A stretch of DNA of 12,108 bases from JAFAXD01 sp035472475 (GCA_035472475.1 DATIPA010000077.1:1-12108); one strand, 5' to 3'. Positions 1 through 6,616 are shown, numbered from the stretch's first letter. The notes: generated by a model not told the origin, from the letters alone. Translations and numbers: made by a program.

Positions 1-2
1 TG

Positions 3-959
3 CGCCCGCTGCGCCGCGTCGTCGGCGTGATCCTCAAGGTCGAGCGGGTCGCTCCGCCGCGGCCGGACCGGTTTCAGCCCAACCGCGCGCGCGAGATGAC
101 GCCCGAATTTCTGGAAGGCCTGATCCTCGAGCTGCGCCGGCGCGAGGTCGACATCGTGTCGCTCGACGAGATGCACCGCCGGCTGACGGACCGCGACGCC
201 AAGGGCCGGCGGTTCGCCTGCATCACCTGCGACGGCGGCTATGTGGATCACCACACATTCGTGCACCCGATTTTTCGCAAGCATGAAGCGCCGTTTGCGG
301 TCTTCATTCCGAGCGGCTTTCCGGACCGGATCGGTGAACTGTGGTGGCTGATCCTGGAGGCGGTGATCAACAAGACCGATCGTCTTGCGATCCTGGTCGA
401 CGGGCGCGAGCAGCGGCTCGACTCCCGCACGCCGTCGGAAAAATCCGATCTGTTCAACGCTTTGTGGTCGTGGCTGCTGGCGCGCCCCACCAACGAGGAG
501 ATCAGCCGGTTCATCGGCGACCTCGCCGGCCGCTACGGGGTCGACATTGCGGCGATCTGTGCCGGCGCCTGCATGACCTGGACGCAGATCCGCGCGCTCG
601 CCGCCGATCCGCTGGTCACCATCGGGGCACAGAGCGTCAACTATCCAATTCTCGCCAAGCTGCCCGAGGCCAAGGTCCGGTTCGAAATGACCCAGAGCAG
701 GTCGGTGATCGAAAGCGCGGTCGGGGTGCGCCCGCAGTATTTCGCTTATCCGTTCAGCCAAAAGGGTGCGGCGGGGCCGCGCGAGTTCGAAATCGCGGAC
801 GAGCTCGGATTCAAGGCGGCGCTGACCAGCCGTCCCGGCGCGGTGCGCACCCGGCACGCCAGCCGCCTGATGGCGCTGCCGCGCCTGTCGCTCGTCGGGC
901 GATCGCAACGCCTGCGCTACGTCCCGCTGCTGATGTCGGGGATGTCGGTTTCGCGCTAG
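3..959 (+). CDS. Polysaccharide deacetylase (NodB-fold) family protein, 5' partial, probable pseudoenzyme
   Basis: The frame is already open at the left edge, so the true start lies outside the window; residues here are counted from a GTG at 27. The family (carbohydrate esterase 4, NodB fold) removes N-acetyl groups from surface polysaccharides using a metal held by one Asp and two His. The scaffold is recognisable: PPRPDRFQPNR near the N-terminus, VSLDEMHRRL (about 45-53), FPDRIGELWWL, and FAYPFSQKGAAGPREF late. The active-site motifs are altered. The usual TFDDG reads TCDGG (67-71), so the metal-binding second Asp is Gly70. The usual HTxxHP reads QSVNYP (202-207), so both metal-binding His are replaced by Gln and Tyr. 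The frame has no stop or shift, which suggests a retained non-catalytic protein rather than a decaying gene. It converges on DUF2842 with 23 bases between. Family call firm; loss of activity is inferred. Confidence 0.82.
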   Translation, partial: RPLRRVVGVILKVERVAPPRPDRFQPNRAREMTPEFLEGLILELRRREVDIVSLDEMHRRLTDRDAKGRRFACITCDGGYVDHHTFVHPIFRKHEAPFAVFIPSGFPDRIGELWWLILEAVINKTDRLAILVDGREQRLDSRTPSEKSDLFNALWSWLLARPTNEEISRFIGDLAGRYGVDIAAICAGACMTWTQIRALAADPLVTIGAQSVNYPILAKLPEAKVRFEMTQSRSVIESAVGVRPQYFAYPFSQKGAAGPREFEIADELGFKAALTSRPGAVRTRHASRLMALPRLSLVGRSQRLRYVPLLMSGMSVSR

Positions 960-982
960 CAAGACGGAACCGGACGTAGCAC

Positions 983-1213
983 TCATCCTTCGTCGGTTGC
1001 CCGCGCGTCCTCATCGGGGCGCGACATCCAGCTGATCAGCGGCATCGCCGGCAGCACCCAGCCGAGCCCGGCCACGACGTAGTAGGCGATTTCGAGCAGA
1101 CGGTTGTGCGACACGCCGATCATCTGCGCGAGGCCCATCGCCAGCAACGCCCAGACCACCACCAGCACCAGGAGGGCAACGGTTCCAATCAGCTTGCGGG
1201 TGCGAATATGCAT
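983..1213 (-). CDS. DUF2842 family small membrane protein
   Basis: A 76-residue protein starting MHIRTRKLIGT. The N-terminal basic stretch is followed by a hydrophobic helix (about 8-30, IGTVALLVLVVVWALLAMGL) and a second one (about 42-64, YYVVAGLGWVLPAMPLI), ending ISWMSRPDED. This matches the DUF2842 family of alphaproteobacterial two-helix inner-membrane proteins, whose function is unknown. The ATG at 1213 is chosen because family similarity begins there; the frame stays open upstream through repeat B1 to a GTG at 1288. No ordinary Shine-Dalgarno is visible. The only G-rich run at a suitable distance, GGGG 8 bases before the ATG, belongs to the repeat. The gene is divergent from ctaA, a pairing I recall from related genomes, but that synteny is from memory. 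Confidence 0.85.
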   Translation of the reverse strand: MHIRTRKLIGTVALLVLVVVWALLAMGLAQMIGVSHNRLLEIAYYVVAGLGWVLPAMPLISWMSRPDEDARATDEG

Positions 1214-1214
1214 T

Positions 1215-1292
1215 GCTAGTGCCCCGCTTGCGAAATTCGTGATACGTAGCGGCACACTCTGACACGAACTTCGGAACCAAAGGGGCACTAGC
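1215..1292 (-). repeat. Palindromic element B1 (B half of an A-B hairpin pair)
   Basis: A 78-base inverted repeat with arms GCTAGTGCCCC/GGGGCACTAGC outside and near-complementary GAAGTTCGTG/CACGAATTTC inside, an unpaired TTT on the 5' arm and a loop containing TGTGCCGC. It has the same length as B2 and B3 and only a few substitutions, so it belongs to a repeat family. Read on the minus strand it ends one base before the DUF2842 start codon, so it probably forms the end of that gene's leader. Confidence 0.9.
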
Positions 1293-1304
1293 AGATATAT
1301 GATA

Positions 1305-1353
1305 GTGCATGATCCGGCGAAGTGGCCTCCGGTTCGCCGAAAAGATCATGCAC
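1305..1353 (+). repeat. Palindromic element C (GATCATGCAC-type hairpin)
   Basis: A 49-base inverted repeat: GTGCATGATC at 1305 pairs with GATCATGCAC ending at 1353, and an inner CGGCGAA/TTCGCCG extends the stem. The loop side carries AAGTGG-cct-CCGGTT. Similar hairpins around a GCATGATC arm are, as I recall, abundant in Bradyrhizobium-type genomes. It lies between B1 and A1, 12 bases from element D, which carries the same loop motif in the opposite orientation. Confidence 0.85.
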
Positions 1354-1365
1354 CAGCTATGGTTG

Positions 1366-1413
1366 GCGCGCGACTGGACGCAAAACCGGTGACCACTTTT
1401 GCTGGTCGCGCGC
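1366..1413 (-). repeat. Palindromic element D (relative of C, inverted)
   Basis: A 48-base inverted repeat with arms GCGCGCGAC (1366-1374) and GTCGCGCGC (1405-1413). On the minus strand its centre reads AAGTGG-tca-CCGGTT, the same pattern as in element C, while the stem sequence is different. It directly abuts element A1, with no base between. C and D therefore form an inverted pair nested inside the A-B pair. Confidence 0.8.
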
Positions 1414-1484
1414 GTGCCGCTTTTCGATTTGAAGTTCCTTCGCGCGTTTGCCGCCCCGCTCAAGGAACTTCAAATCGGCGGCAC
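1414..1484 (+). repeat. Palindromic element A1
   Basis: A 71-base inverted repeat. GTGCCGC/GCGGCAC forms the outer stem and CGATTTGAAGTTCCTT/AAGGAACTTCAAATCG the inner stem, with a few extra unpaired bases on one arm and a loop holding TTTGCCGC. It matches A2 and A3 in reverse complement. Read in this direction it resembles the B elements, so A and B are one family in opposite orientation. It lies about 47 bases upstream of the ctaA start. Confidence 0.92.
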
Positions 1485-1492
1485 TCGTCGCA

Positions 1493-1520
1493 ATTGCGGG
1501 GTGCAGGCGCCCTCTATATG
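1493..1520 (+). promoter_or_regulatory. Possible ctaA promoter
   Basis: ATTGCG at 1493-1498 and CTATAT at 1514-1519 resemble the alphaproteobacterial -35 (CTTGAC) and -10 (CTATAT) elements, with a short 15-base spacer. The -10 match is good and the -35 match weak. Transcription from here would start only a few bases before the ctaA ATG at 1532, giving a very short leader, which fits the absence of a clear Shine-Dalgarno. Element A1 ends 8 bases upstream. Not verified. Confidence 0.35.
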
Positions 1521-1531
1521 GTCCGGCCCGC

Positions 1532-2602
1532 ATGGCATCAGCAAGCGATAACCACCAGCGCGTGATCCGGCTCTGGCTCTGGGCCGTGGCGGCGCTTGTC
1601 ATTGCGCTGGTGCTGGTCGGCGGGGCGACGCGGCTCACCGAATCCGGCCTCTCGATCGTCGAATGGCGTCCGGTCACCGGCGTCATGCCGCCGCTGTCCG
1701 ACGCCGGCTGGCAGGCCGAATTTGAAAAATACCAGGCGATCCCGCAGTACACGCAGCGCAACGCCGGCATGAGCCTTGCGGCGTTCAAGGTGATCTACGG
1801 GTGGGAATGGACGCACCGGCTGCTCGGGCGCGTGGTCGGCGCGGCGTTCCTGCTGCCGTTCCTGTTCTTCCTGTGGCGCGGCTGGGTCGCGCCCGGCCTG
1901 CGCGCGCGCTTATGGTTCATCTTCGGGCTCGGCGCGCTGCAGGGCGCGGTCGGCTGGTGGATGGTTGCCTCCGGCCTCGCGGCGCGCACCGAGGTCTCGC
2001 AATATCGGCTGGCCACGCACTTGCTGCTCGCGTGCTTGATCCTGCTCGCGCTGGTGTGGACGGCGCGGCGCCTGTCGCCGCGGATCGAGCCCGTGCCGGG
2101 CCGCATCCGTGTGACCGCGATCGCGCTTGTGGCACTGACGCTGTTGCAGATCTACCTGGGCGGGATCGTCGCCGGGCTGCGCGCCGGCCTGATCTACAAC
2201 ACCTGGCCGCTGATCGACGGCGCCCTCGTGCCGGACGCGAGCCGGCTCTGGTTTGAAACGCCGCTGTGGCGCAATGTCTTTGAGAACACGCTGACCGCGC
2301 AGTTCGACCACCGGATGGTCGCGTACGTATTGTTTGGCCTTGCGCTCTGGCACGCGATCGACGCGGCCGCGAAGCGGGCAGGCGCGCGCTCCGCGATCGC
2401 GCTCGCCGCCGCGGTCAGCGTACAGGCCGGGCTCGGCGTGCTGACCTTGGTCAACCAGGCGCCGCTTGCGCTCGCGCTGCTGCACCAGGCCGCGGCGATC
2501 GTTGTGCTGGTCACCGCGACCGTGCACGCCGCCGGGCTCACCGGGGCGCGGCGGTCGCAGGTCGCGGCTGTCGGCGCGGGCTCCGTTCAACCGGCGGCCT
2601 AG
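1532..2602 (+). CDS. ctaA: Heme A synthase, type 2 (COX15/CtaA)
   Basis: A 356-residue integral membrane protein that oxidises the C8 methyl of heme O to give heme A for aa3-type cytochrome oxidase. The sequence shows eight hydrophobic segments and the four conserved haem-ligand histidines at positions 95 (WEWTHR), 163 (ATHLLL), 260 (FDHRMV) and 318 (LHQAA), spaced as in the family. GGATRLTESGLSIVEW and LIYNTWPLIDG are typical of the type 2 (alphaproteobacterial and mitochondrial) form. The ATG at 1532 is preferred because an upstream in-frame start at 1448 would begin inside repeat A1. The stop codon TAG (2600-2602) is part of the CTAGTGCC end of repeat A2, so the native C-terminus may have been changed by that insertion. 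The protein ends in a low-complexity Ala-rich tail, so such a change would be tolerated. Confidence 0.96.
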   Translation: MASASDNHQRVIRLWLWAVAALVIALVLVGGATRLTESGLSIVEWRPVTGVMPPLSDAGWQAEFEKYQAIPQYTQRNAGMSLAAFKVIYGWEWTHRLLGRVVGAAFLLPFLFFLWRGWVAPGLRARLWFIFGLGALQGAVGWWMVASGLAARTEVSQYRLATHLLLACLILLALVWTARRLSPRIEPVPGRIRVTAIALVALTLLQIYLGGIVAGLRAGLIYNTWPLIDGALVPDASRLWFETPLWRNVFENTLTAQFDHRMVAYVLFGLALWHAIDAAAKRAGARSAIALAAAVSVQAGLGVLTLVNQAPLALALLHQAAAIVVLVTATVHAAGLTGARRSQVAAVGAGSVQPAA

Positions 2603-2672
2603 TGCCGCCGATTTGAAGTTCCTACAGCGATTGCGGCAAGCTCATGAAGGAACTTCAAATCGAAAGCGGCAC
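2602..2672 (-). repeat. Palindromic element A2
   Basis: A 71-base inverted repeat with arms GTGCCGC/GCGGCAC and CGATTTGAAGTTCCT/AGGAACTTCAAATCG. Three unpaired bases (AAA) lie on the right arm, mirroring the TTT bulge on the left arm of B elements. It is flanked by CTAG on both sides, and the left TAG is the ctaA stop codon. It is followed after 15 bases by B2. The strand given is the orientation matching the B consensus. Confidence 0.93.
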
Positions 2673-2687
2673 TAGAATGATAAATCT

Positions 2688-2765
2688 GCTGGTGCCCCTT
2701 TGCTTCCGAAGTTCGTGTAAGAGGTTGCCGCCACGTATCACGAACTTCGCAAGCGGGGCACTAGC
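2688..2765 (+). repeat. Palindromic element B2
   Basis: A 78-base hairpin repeat almost identical to B3 and, in reverse complement, to B1. Outer arms are GCTGGTGCCCC/GGGGCACTAGC and inner arms CGAAGTTCGTG/CACGAACTTCG; the loop contains GTTGCCGC. It ends 7 bases before the start codon of the solute-binding protein gene. The reading frame across it is open and in phase with that gene. Confidence 0.93.
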
Positions 2766-2772
2766 TGACGTC

Positions 2773-3738
2773 ATGCGCAAAACAATCCTTGCCGTCGGGC
2801 TTGCCGCATTGACGGCACTCGCCGGACTTGCGCACGCCCAGCAATATCCAACCCGTCTTATCAAGATGGTGCACGGTTTTCCGCCGGGCGGAAACGTCGA
2901 CGTGATCGCGCGCATCATGGCGCAGGAAATGTCGAACGGGTTGGGTCAGCCGATCGTAGTCGAGAGCAAGGCCGGTGCGGTCGGCAGCGTCGCCGCCGAT
3001 GCGGTCGCTCACGCGGAGCCGGACGGCTACACGCTGTTGCTGGTACCGAGTGCGCACGCGGTGACCGGCGCGATCTATCCATCGCTCAAGTACCGGCCGG
3101 TCGACGACTTCGCCTGGATTTCGACCGTGAGCTTCTATCCGTTCGTCATTTGCGTACGCCCGGAGTCGCGATTTGGCACGCTGGCCGACCTGCTGGCGGC
3201 GGCCGCGATCAAGCCGGAGACGGTGTCGTTCGGGTCATCGGGCATCGGCACGATCCAGCACATGACCGCCGAACTGCTCGGCAGCGCATCGCGCGTGAAA
3301 TTCCTGCTGATCCACTACCGCGGCGAAGCGCAGGCCTCGACCGGGCTTTTGACCGGCGACATCGATTTCCTGATTTCGACGCCGACGGTCGCGGTGTCCA
3401 ACATCGAGTCGGGCGCGTTCCGCGCGCTCGCGGTGACGAGCCGCACGCGCTGGAACAAGCTGCCGGATGTTCCGACCGTGGCGGAGGCGGGGGTTAAGGG
3501 CTTCGAGACGACGTCATGGTCGGGATTGGCTGCGCCGGCCGCGACGCCGCCGGATATCGTCGCGCGGCTCAACGCCGAAGTCCGCCGCGCGATCGAGGTG
3601 CCGCAGGTCAAGACGCGCCTGGAGAGCTTCGGCGGCGACGTGCGCGCGATGACGCCGGAGGAGATGCGCACGCTGGTGGCGGAACAGCTCGCGCTGTGGT
3701 CGCGGGTCGCGCGCGAGAACAACATCCGCGCGGAATGA
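2773..3738 (+). CDS. Bug/TctC-family periplasmic solute-binding protein (tripartite tricarboxylate transporter type)
   Basis: A 321-residue secreted protein. It has a Sec signal peptide (MRKTILAVGLAALTALAGLA) with a likely cut after AHA (residue 22). The mature domain opens YPTRLIKMVHGFPPGGNVDVIAR, the typical Bug (PF03401) start, and continues with EPDGYTLLL, FGSSGIGTIQHMTAELL, LPDVPTVAEAG and SWSGLAAPAATPPDIV. Such proteins bind small carboxylates or other anions for TctAB permeases. No tctA or tctB gene is nearby, so it is an orphan, which is common in this family, and its ligand cannot be predicted. The ATG at 2773 is chosen because the signal peptide begins there; an in-frame extension of 43 codons runs back through repeats B2 and A2 to an ATG at 2644. 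Its TGA stop directly abuts the metY stop, leaving no space for a terminator. Confidence 0.93.
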   Translation: MRKTILAVGLAALTALAGLAHAQQYPTRLIKMVHGFPPGGNVDVIARIMAQEMSNGLGQPIVVESKAGAVGSVAADAVAHAEPDGYTLLLVPSAHAVTGAIYPSLKYRPVDDFAWISTVSFYPFVICVRPESRFGTLADLLAAAAIKPETVSFGSSGIGTIQHMTAELLGSASRVKFLLIHYRGEAQASTGLLTGDIDFLISTPTVAVSNIESGAFRALAVTSRTRWNKLPDVPTVAEAGVKGFETTSWSGLAAPAATPPDIVARLNAEVRRAIEVPQVKTRLESFGGDVRAMTPEEMRTLVAEQLALWSRVARENNIRAE

Positions 3739-5022
3739 TTACGCCACGTTCAGCGCCTGATCGAGGTCGGCGATGATGTCGTCCTTGTCCTCGATGCCGA
3801 TCGAGAGCCGCACCACGTCGGGCCCGGCGCCGGCCTGCACCTTCTGCGCGTTGGTCAGCTGCTTGTGGGTGGTCGAGGCCGGGTGAATGATCAGCGAGCG
3901 CGTGTCGCCGATATTGGCGAGATGCGAGAACAGCCGCACGCTCGCCACCAACTTGGTGCCGGCATCGTAGCCGCCCTTGAGCCCGAACGTGAACACCGCG
4001 CCGGCCCCCTTGGGGACGTATTTCTTGGCGAGGTTGTGATAGCGATCGCCGGGCAGGCCGGGGTAGCTGACCCAGGCAACCTTGGGGTGATCGGCGAGCC
4101 ATGTCGCCACCGCGAGCGTGTTGTCGCAGTGGCGCTGGATGCGCAGCGGCAGCGTCTCGATGCCGGTCAGGATCAGGAACGCGTTGAACGGGGAGAGCGC
4201 CGGCCCGAGATCACGCAGGCCCAGCACCCGGCAGGCGATCGCGAACGCGAAATTGCCGAACGTCTCGTGCAGCACGATGCCGTTGTATTCCGGCCGCGGC
4301 TCGCACAGCATCGGATAGCGCTTCTCGCGCGACCAGTCGAACGTGCCGGCGTCGACAATCAGCCCGCCGATCGAGTTGCCGTGGCCGCCGAGAAATTTGG
4401 TCAGCGAATGCACGACGATGTCGGCGCCGTAGTCGATCGGCTTGCAGAGGTAGGGTGTCGCCAGCGTGTTGTCGACAATCAGCGGCACGCCGGCGCGCTT
4501 GGCGATCGCCGACACCGCCTCGATGTCGGTGATGACGCCGCCCGGATTGGCGATCGACTCGATGAAGATCGCGCGCGTCTTCGGCGACACCGCGCGCTCG
4601 AAGGTCGCAATGTCGTCGGGATCGGCCCACACGACCCGCCAGTCGAAATTCTTGAACGCATGATTGAACTGGTTGATCGAGCCGCCGTAGAGCTTCTTGG
4701 ACGCCACGAACTCGTCGCCCGGGCGCATCAGCGTGTGCATCACGACCACCTGCGCGGCGTGGCCGGATGCGATCGCAAGGCCGGCGGTGCCGCCTTCGAG
4801 CGCCGCCACGCGCTCCTCCAGCACCGCGTTGGTCGGATTGCCGATCCGGCTATAGATGTTGCCGAAGGTCTGCAGGCCGAACAGCGAGGCCGCGTGATCG
4901 ACGTCCTCGAACACGAACGACGTGGTCTGGTAGATCGGCGTTGCGCGCGCGCCCGTGGTCGGGTCCGGTTGCGCACCGGCATGAACCGCAAGTGTGGCAA
5001 ACCCCGGAAGCCGGTCGGTCAT
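3739..5022 (-). CDS. metY: O-acetylhomoserine aminocarboxypropyltransferase (sulfhydrylase)
   Basis: A 427-residue PLP enzyme of the Cys/Met metabolism family that makes homocysteine (or methionine) from O-acetylhomoserine and sulfide (or methanethiol) in the cytoplasm. Recognisable features: the N-terminal GFATLAVHAGAQPDPTTGARATPIY-type opening, YSRIGNPT at 57-64 (phosphate-binding Tyr and Arg), ASGHAAQVV, the cofactor Asp in VDNTLATPYL, and the Schiff-base Lys209 in HSLTKFLGGHG. The GHGNSIGG and GVFTFGLKGG-like segments favour MetY over cystathionine synthase or lyase. The length is normal for the family. The ATG at 5022 has AGGA about 7 bases upstream, and a good promoter lies about 50 bases upstream. 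The C-terminus meets the upstream solute-binding protein gene tail to tail. No SAM-II riboswitch was recognised in the short leader. Confidence 0.94.
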   Translation of the reverse strand: MTDRLPGFATLAVHAGAQPDPTTGARATPIYQTTSFVFEDVDHAASLFGLQTFGNIYSRIGNPTNAVLEERVAALEGGTAGLAIASGHAAQVVVMHTLMRPGDEFVASKKLYGGSINQFNHAFKNFDWRVVWADPDDIATFERAVSPKTRAIFIESIANPGGVITDIEAVSAIAKRAGVPLIVDNTLATPYLCKPIDYGADIVVHSLTKFLGGHGNSIGGLIVDAGTFDWSREKRYPMLCEPRPEYNGIVLHETFGNFAFAIACRVLGLRDLGPALSPFNAFLILTGIETLPLRIQRHCDNTLAVATWLADHPKVAWVSYPGLPGDRYHNLAKKYVPKGAGAVFTFGLKGGYDAGTKLVASVRLFSHLANIGDTRSLIIHPASTTHKQLTNAQKVQAGAGPDVVRLSIGIEDKDDIIADLDQALNVA

Positions 5023-5070
5023 GGCAGGGTCCTCGCGTCGGCGTTGAGCGCCGGCGGACCGGCTTAGCTG

Positions 5071-5099
5071 GATTTATCGGACTTAGAGCAAGCGTCAAG
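5071..5099 (-). promoter_or_regulatory. Probable metY promoter
   Basis: On the minus strand CTTGAC (5094-5099) is a perfect match to the alphaproteobacterial -35 hexamer, followed after 17 bases by TAAATC (5071-5076) as -10. Transcription would start near 5064, giving a leader of about 40 bases before the metY ATG at 5022. This suggests that metY is transcribed separately from the CoA-binding protein gene upstream. Confidence 0.55.
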
Positions 5100-5101
5100 G
5101 C

Positions 5102-5136
5102 GTGCGCGTCATCCGAACGGCGGACGGCATGCGCAC
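5102..5136 (-). terminator. Imperfect dyad at the end of the CoA-binding protein gene
   Basis: GTGCGC (5102-5107) pairs with GCGCAC (5131-5136), and inside them TCCG pairs with CGGA. The dyad overlaps the last base of the TAG stop codon of the CoA-binding protein gene. It has no T tract on the minus strand, so it may be a weak or factor-assisted terminator, or a chance palindrome. Confidence 0.25.
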
Positions 5137-5714
5137 TAACCCTTGATGAGTTCGGCGCGTTGTGCCGCCGGCGTGGCACCGCCTGCGGTGGTGGGACGGT
5201 CGAGCGCCAGGCGTTGGATGCCGCCGCCCAGAATTCTCGCCCGTTTGGAGGTCAGCGTGCGGGTATTCACGCCCATCCAGGCGATTTCGGACGAGAGCCG
5301 GCCATATTCGATCTTGGGACAGCGGTTCATCACAACCTTGAGACCGTTGGCTTCGGCCAGCCGGGCTGCGTCATCGTTGCGCACCCCAAGCTGCATCCAG
5401 ATCACCCATGGCCGTGGGTTCATCGCCAGCGCCTCTTCGACGATGCCCCGCGCAAATTGCGAGGCGCGAAAGATGTCGACCATGTCGATTGCTTCCGGGA
5501 TCTCGGCAAGCGTCGCGTAGGATTTCTGGCCCAGCAACTGCGCGCCGGCAAGCGCCGGGTTGACCGGGATCATGTGGAAGCGGCGCTCGAGCAGGTATTT
5601 GAACGCAAAATAGCTCGGCCGGCTGACGTTCGCCGACACGCCGACCATCGCGATGGTCTTCACCGTGTTGAGAATGCCGCGGATGTAGCCGTCGTCGTAG
5701 CTGTCGTGGTTCAT
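5136..5714 (-). CDS. CoA-binding domain protein (YccU-like)
   Basis: A 192-residue cytoplasmic protein with the small Rossmann-type CoA_binding domain related to succinyl-CoA synthetase alpha and E. coli YccU. The domain starts at TIAMVGVSANVSRPSYF (about 19-36), with the glycine turn after the first strand, followed by IPVNPALAG, LAEIPEAIDMVDIFR, WMQLGVRND and VVMNRCPKIEYGRL. Family members are thought to bind CoA or nucleotides; no reaction is established. The basic tail after about residue 150 is less conserved. The ATG at 5714 is 4 bases after the stop of the crotonase gene, so the two are almost certainly co-transcribed. A longer in-frame start upstream would overlap that gene and lacks family similarity. 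Confidence 0.88.
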   Translation of the reverse strand: MNHDSYDDGYIRGILNTVKTIAMVGVSANVSRPSYFAFKYLLERRFHMIPVNPALAGAQLLGQKSYATLAEIPEAIDMVDIFRASQFARGIVEEALAMNPRPWVIWMQLGVRNDDAARLAEANGLKVVMNRCPKIEYGRLSSEIAWMGVNTRTLTSKRARILGGGIQRLALDRPTTAGGATPAAQRAELIKG

Positions 5715-5718
5715 GCGC

Positions 5719-6537
5719 CTAGCGGTCCTCCCACACCGGGTCGCGCTTGTCGAGGAACGCGCCGATTCCTTCCGCGGCGTCGCGCAGCAACATGTTCTCC
5801 GCCATGACGCGCGCCGTGTATCGGTAGGCATCGGCGAGGTTCATTTCGGCCTGCGCATAGAATGCCTTCTTGCCAAGCCTGACCGTCGCGGCCGATTTGC
5901 TCGCGATCTGCTTTGCGAGCGCGATCGCTTGCTCGCGCTCATGTCCGGGCGCAACCACCCGGTTGACGAGGCCGATGCGCCTCGCCTCGTCGGCCGACAG
6001 CATGTCGCCAGTGAGAAGCATCTCCATCGCGTGCTTGCGCGCGACATCGCGCGACAGCGCCACCATCGGGGTCGAGCAGAACAGCCCGATGTTGACGCCC
6101 GGCGTGCAAAACCCGGCCCCCGATGAGGCAACCGCGAGGTCGCAGGTGGCCACCAGCTGACATCCGGCTGCGGTCGCTGCGCCTTGCACGGCGGCGATCA
6201 CCGGCTGCGGCAGCCGCACGATCGCCAGCATGACGGCGCAGCAGCGCTCCATCAGCGCCTCGAAATAGGCCTTGCCGCCGTCCGGATCCGACCGCCGCGC
6301 GAGGAGCTCCCGCATGTCGTGGCCGGCGCAAAACGCCGGTCCGTTGGCGGCGAGCACGACCGCGCGGACCGCGCGGTCGTCGGCAATCGCCGCGACTTCG
6401 CTCGTGAGGGCGGCCAGCAGCTCTTCCGACAGACTGTTGCGGGCCTGCGGGCGGTTGAGCGTCAGCATCGCGACCGGCCCGTTGAGCTCGCGCAGAAGCA
6501 CCGCATTGGCGTGAGAGCTGCGAACAGGGGCTTGCAT
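5719..6537 (-). CDS. Enoyl-CoA hydratase/isomerase family protein, ECHDC3-like
   Basis: A 272-residue crotonase-fold protein. FCAGHDMRELL supplies the first oxyanion-hole segment and QGAATAAGCQLVATCDLAVAS the second; TPGVNIGLFCSTP and LTGDMLSADEARRIGLVNRVV follow. The closest family I can recall is mitochondrial ECHDC3, which shares ATAAGCQLVA and TPGVNxGLFCSTP. At the positions of the two catalytic glutamates of classical enoyl-CoA hydratase, this protein has Gln (GCQL) and Gly (PGV). Plain hydratase activity is therefore doubtful, as in the whole subfamily. The ATG at 6537 is preferred over a GTG 6 bases upstream because AAGG sits 9 bases before it. It is the first gene of a two-gene unit with the CoA-binding protein and diverges from a thioesterase gene, suggesting shared acyl-CoA chemistry. 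Confidence 0.92.
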   Translation of the reverse strand: MQAPVRSSHANAVLLRELNGPVAMLTLNRPQARNSLSEELLAALTSEVAAIADDRAVRAVVLAANGPAFCAGHDMRELLARRSDPDGGKAYFEALMERCCAVMLAIVRLPQPVIAAVQGAATAAGCQLVATCDLAVASSGAGFCTPGVNIGLFCSTPMVALSRDVARKHAMEMLLTGDMLSADEARRIGLVNRVVAPGHEREQAIALAKQIASKSAATVRLGKKAFYAQAEMNLADAYRYTARVMAENMLLRDAAEGIGAFLDKRDPVWEDR

Positions 6538-6616
6538 CGGCACCGGCCTTTCGGGGCTAATGTAGTCTCGAACCTAGGGATGCTCCACCGGGCGTCATGC
6601 CGGAAAGCGAGGAGGG

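Noticed and set aside
1215..1484. CRISPR array
   Set aside because: Repeats are palindromic, in alternating orientation, not regularly spaced and not in tandem, and no cas genes are present.
1299..1565. Plus-strand open frame through the repeat cluster before ctaA
   Set aside because: It is formed by the palindromes C, D and A1 and has no protein-like composition; palindromic GC-rich DNA commonly stays open in several frames.
1910..2590. 226-residue minus-strand frame inside ctaA
   Set aside because: Shadow of ctaA; composition dominated by Arg, Gln and Asp typical of an antisense GC-rich frame.
2602..2765. Insertion sequence or transposase remnant
   Set aside because: No transposase-like coding sequence and no clear target duplication around any A-B pair; any mobilisation would need an enzyme encoded elsewhere.
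3865..5067. 400-residue open frame on the plus strand opposite metY
   Set aside because: It is an antisense shadow of metY caused by GC-rich third positions; rich in Arg, His and Gly with no domain, while metY on the other strand is unmistakable.
5023..5070. SAM-II riboswitch in the metY leader
   Set aside because: Considered because methionine genes in this group often carry one, but the leader is only about 40 bases and the SAM-II conserved pseudoknot sequence is not seen.
4767..5807. Long plus-strand open frame opposite metY and the CoA-binding gene
   Set aside because: Antisense to two clear genes, with a highly Arg/Ala-biased translation and no recognisable motifs.
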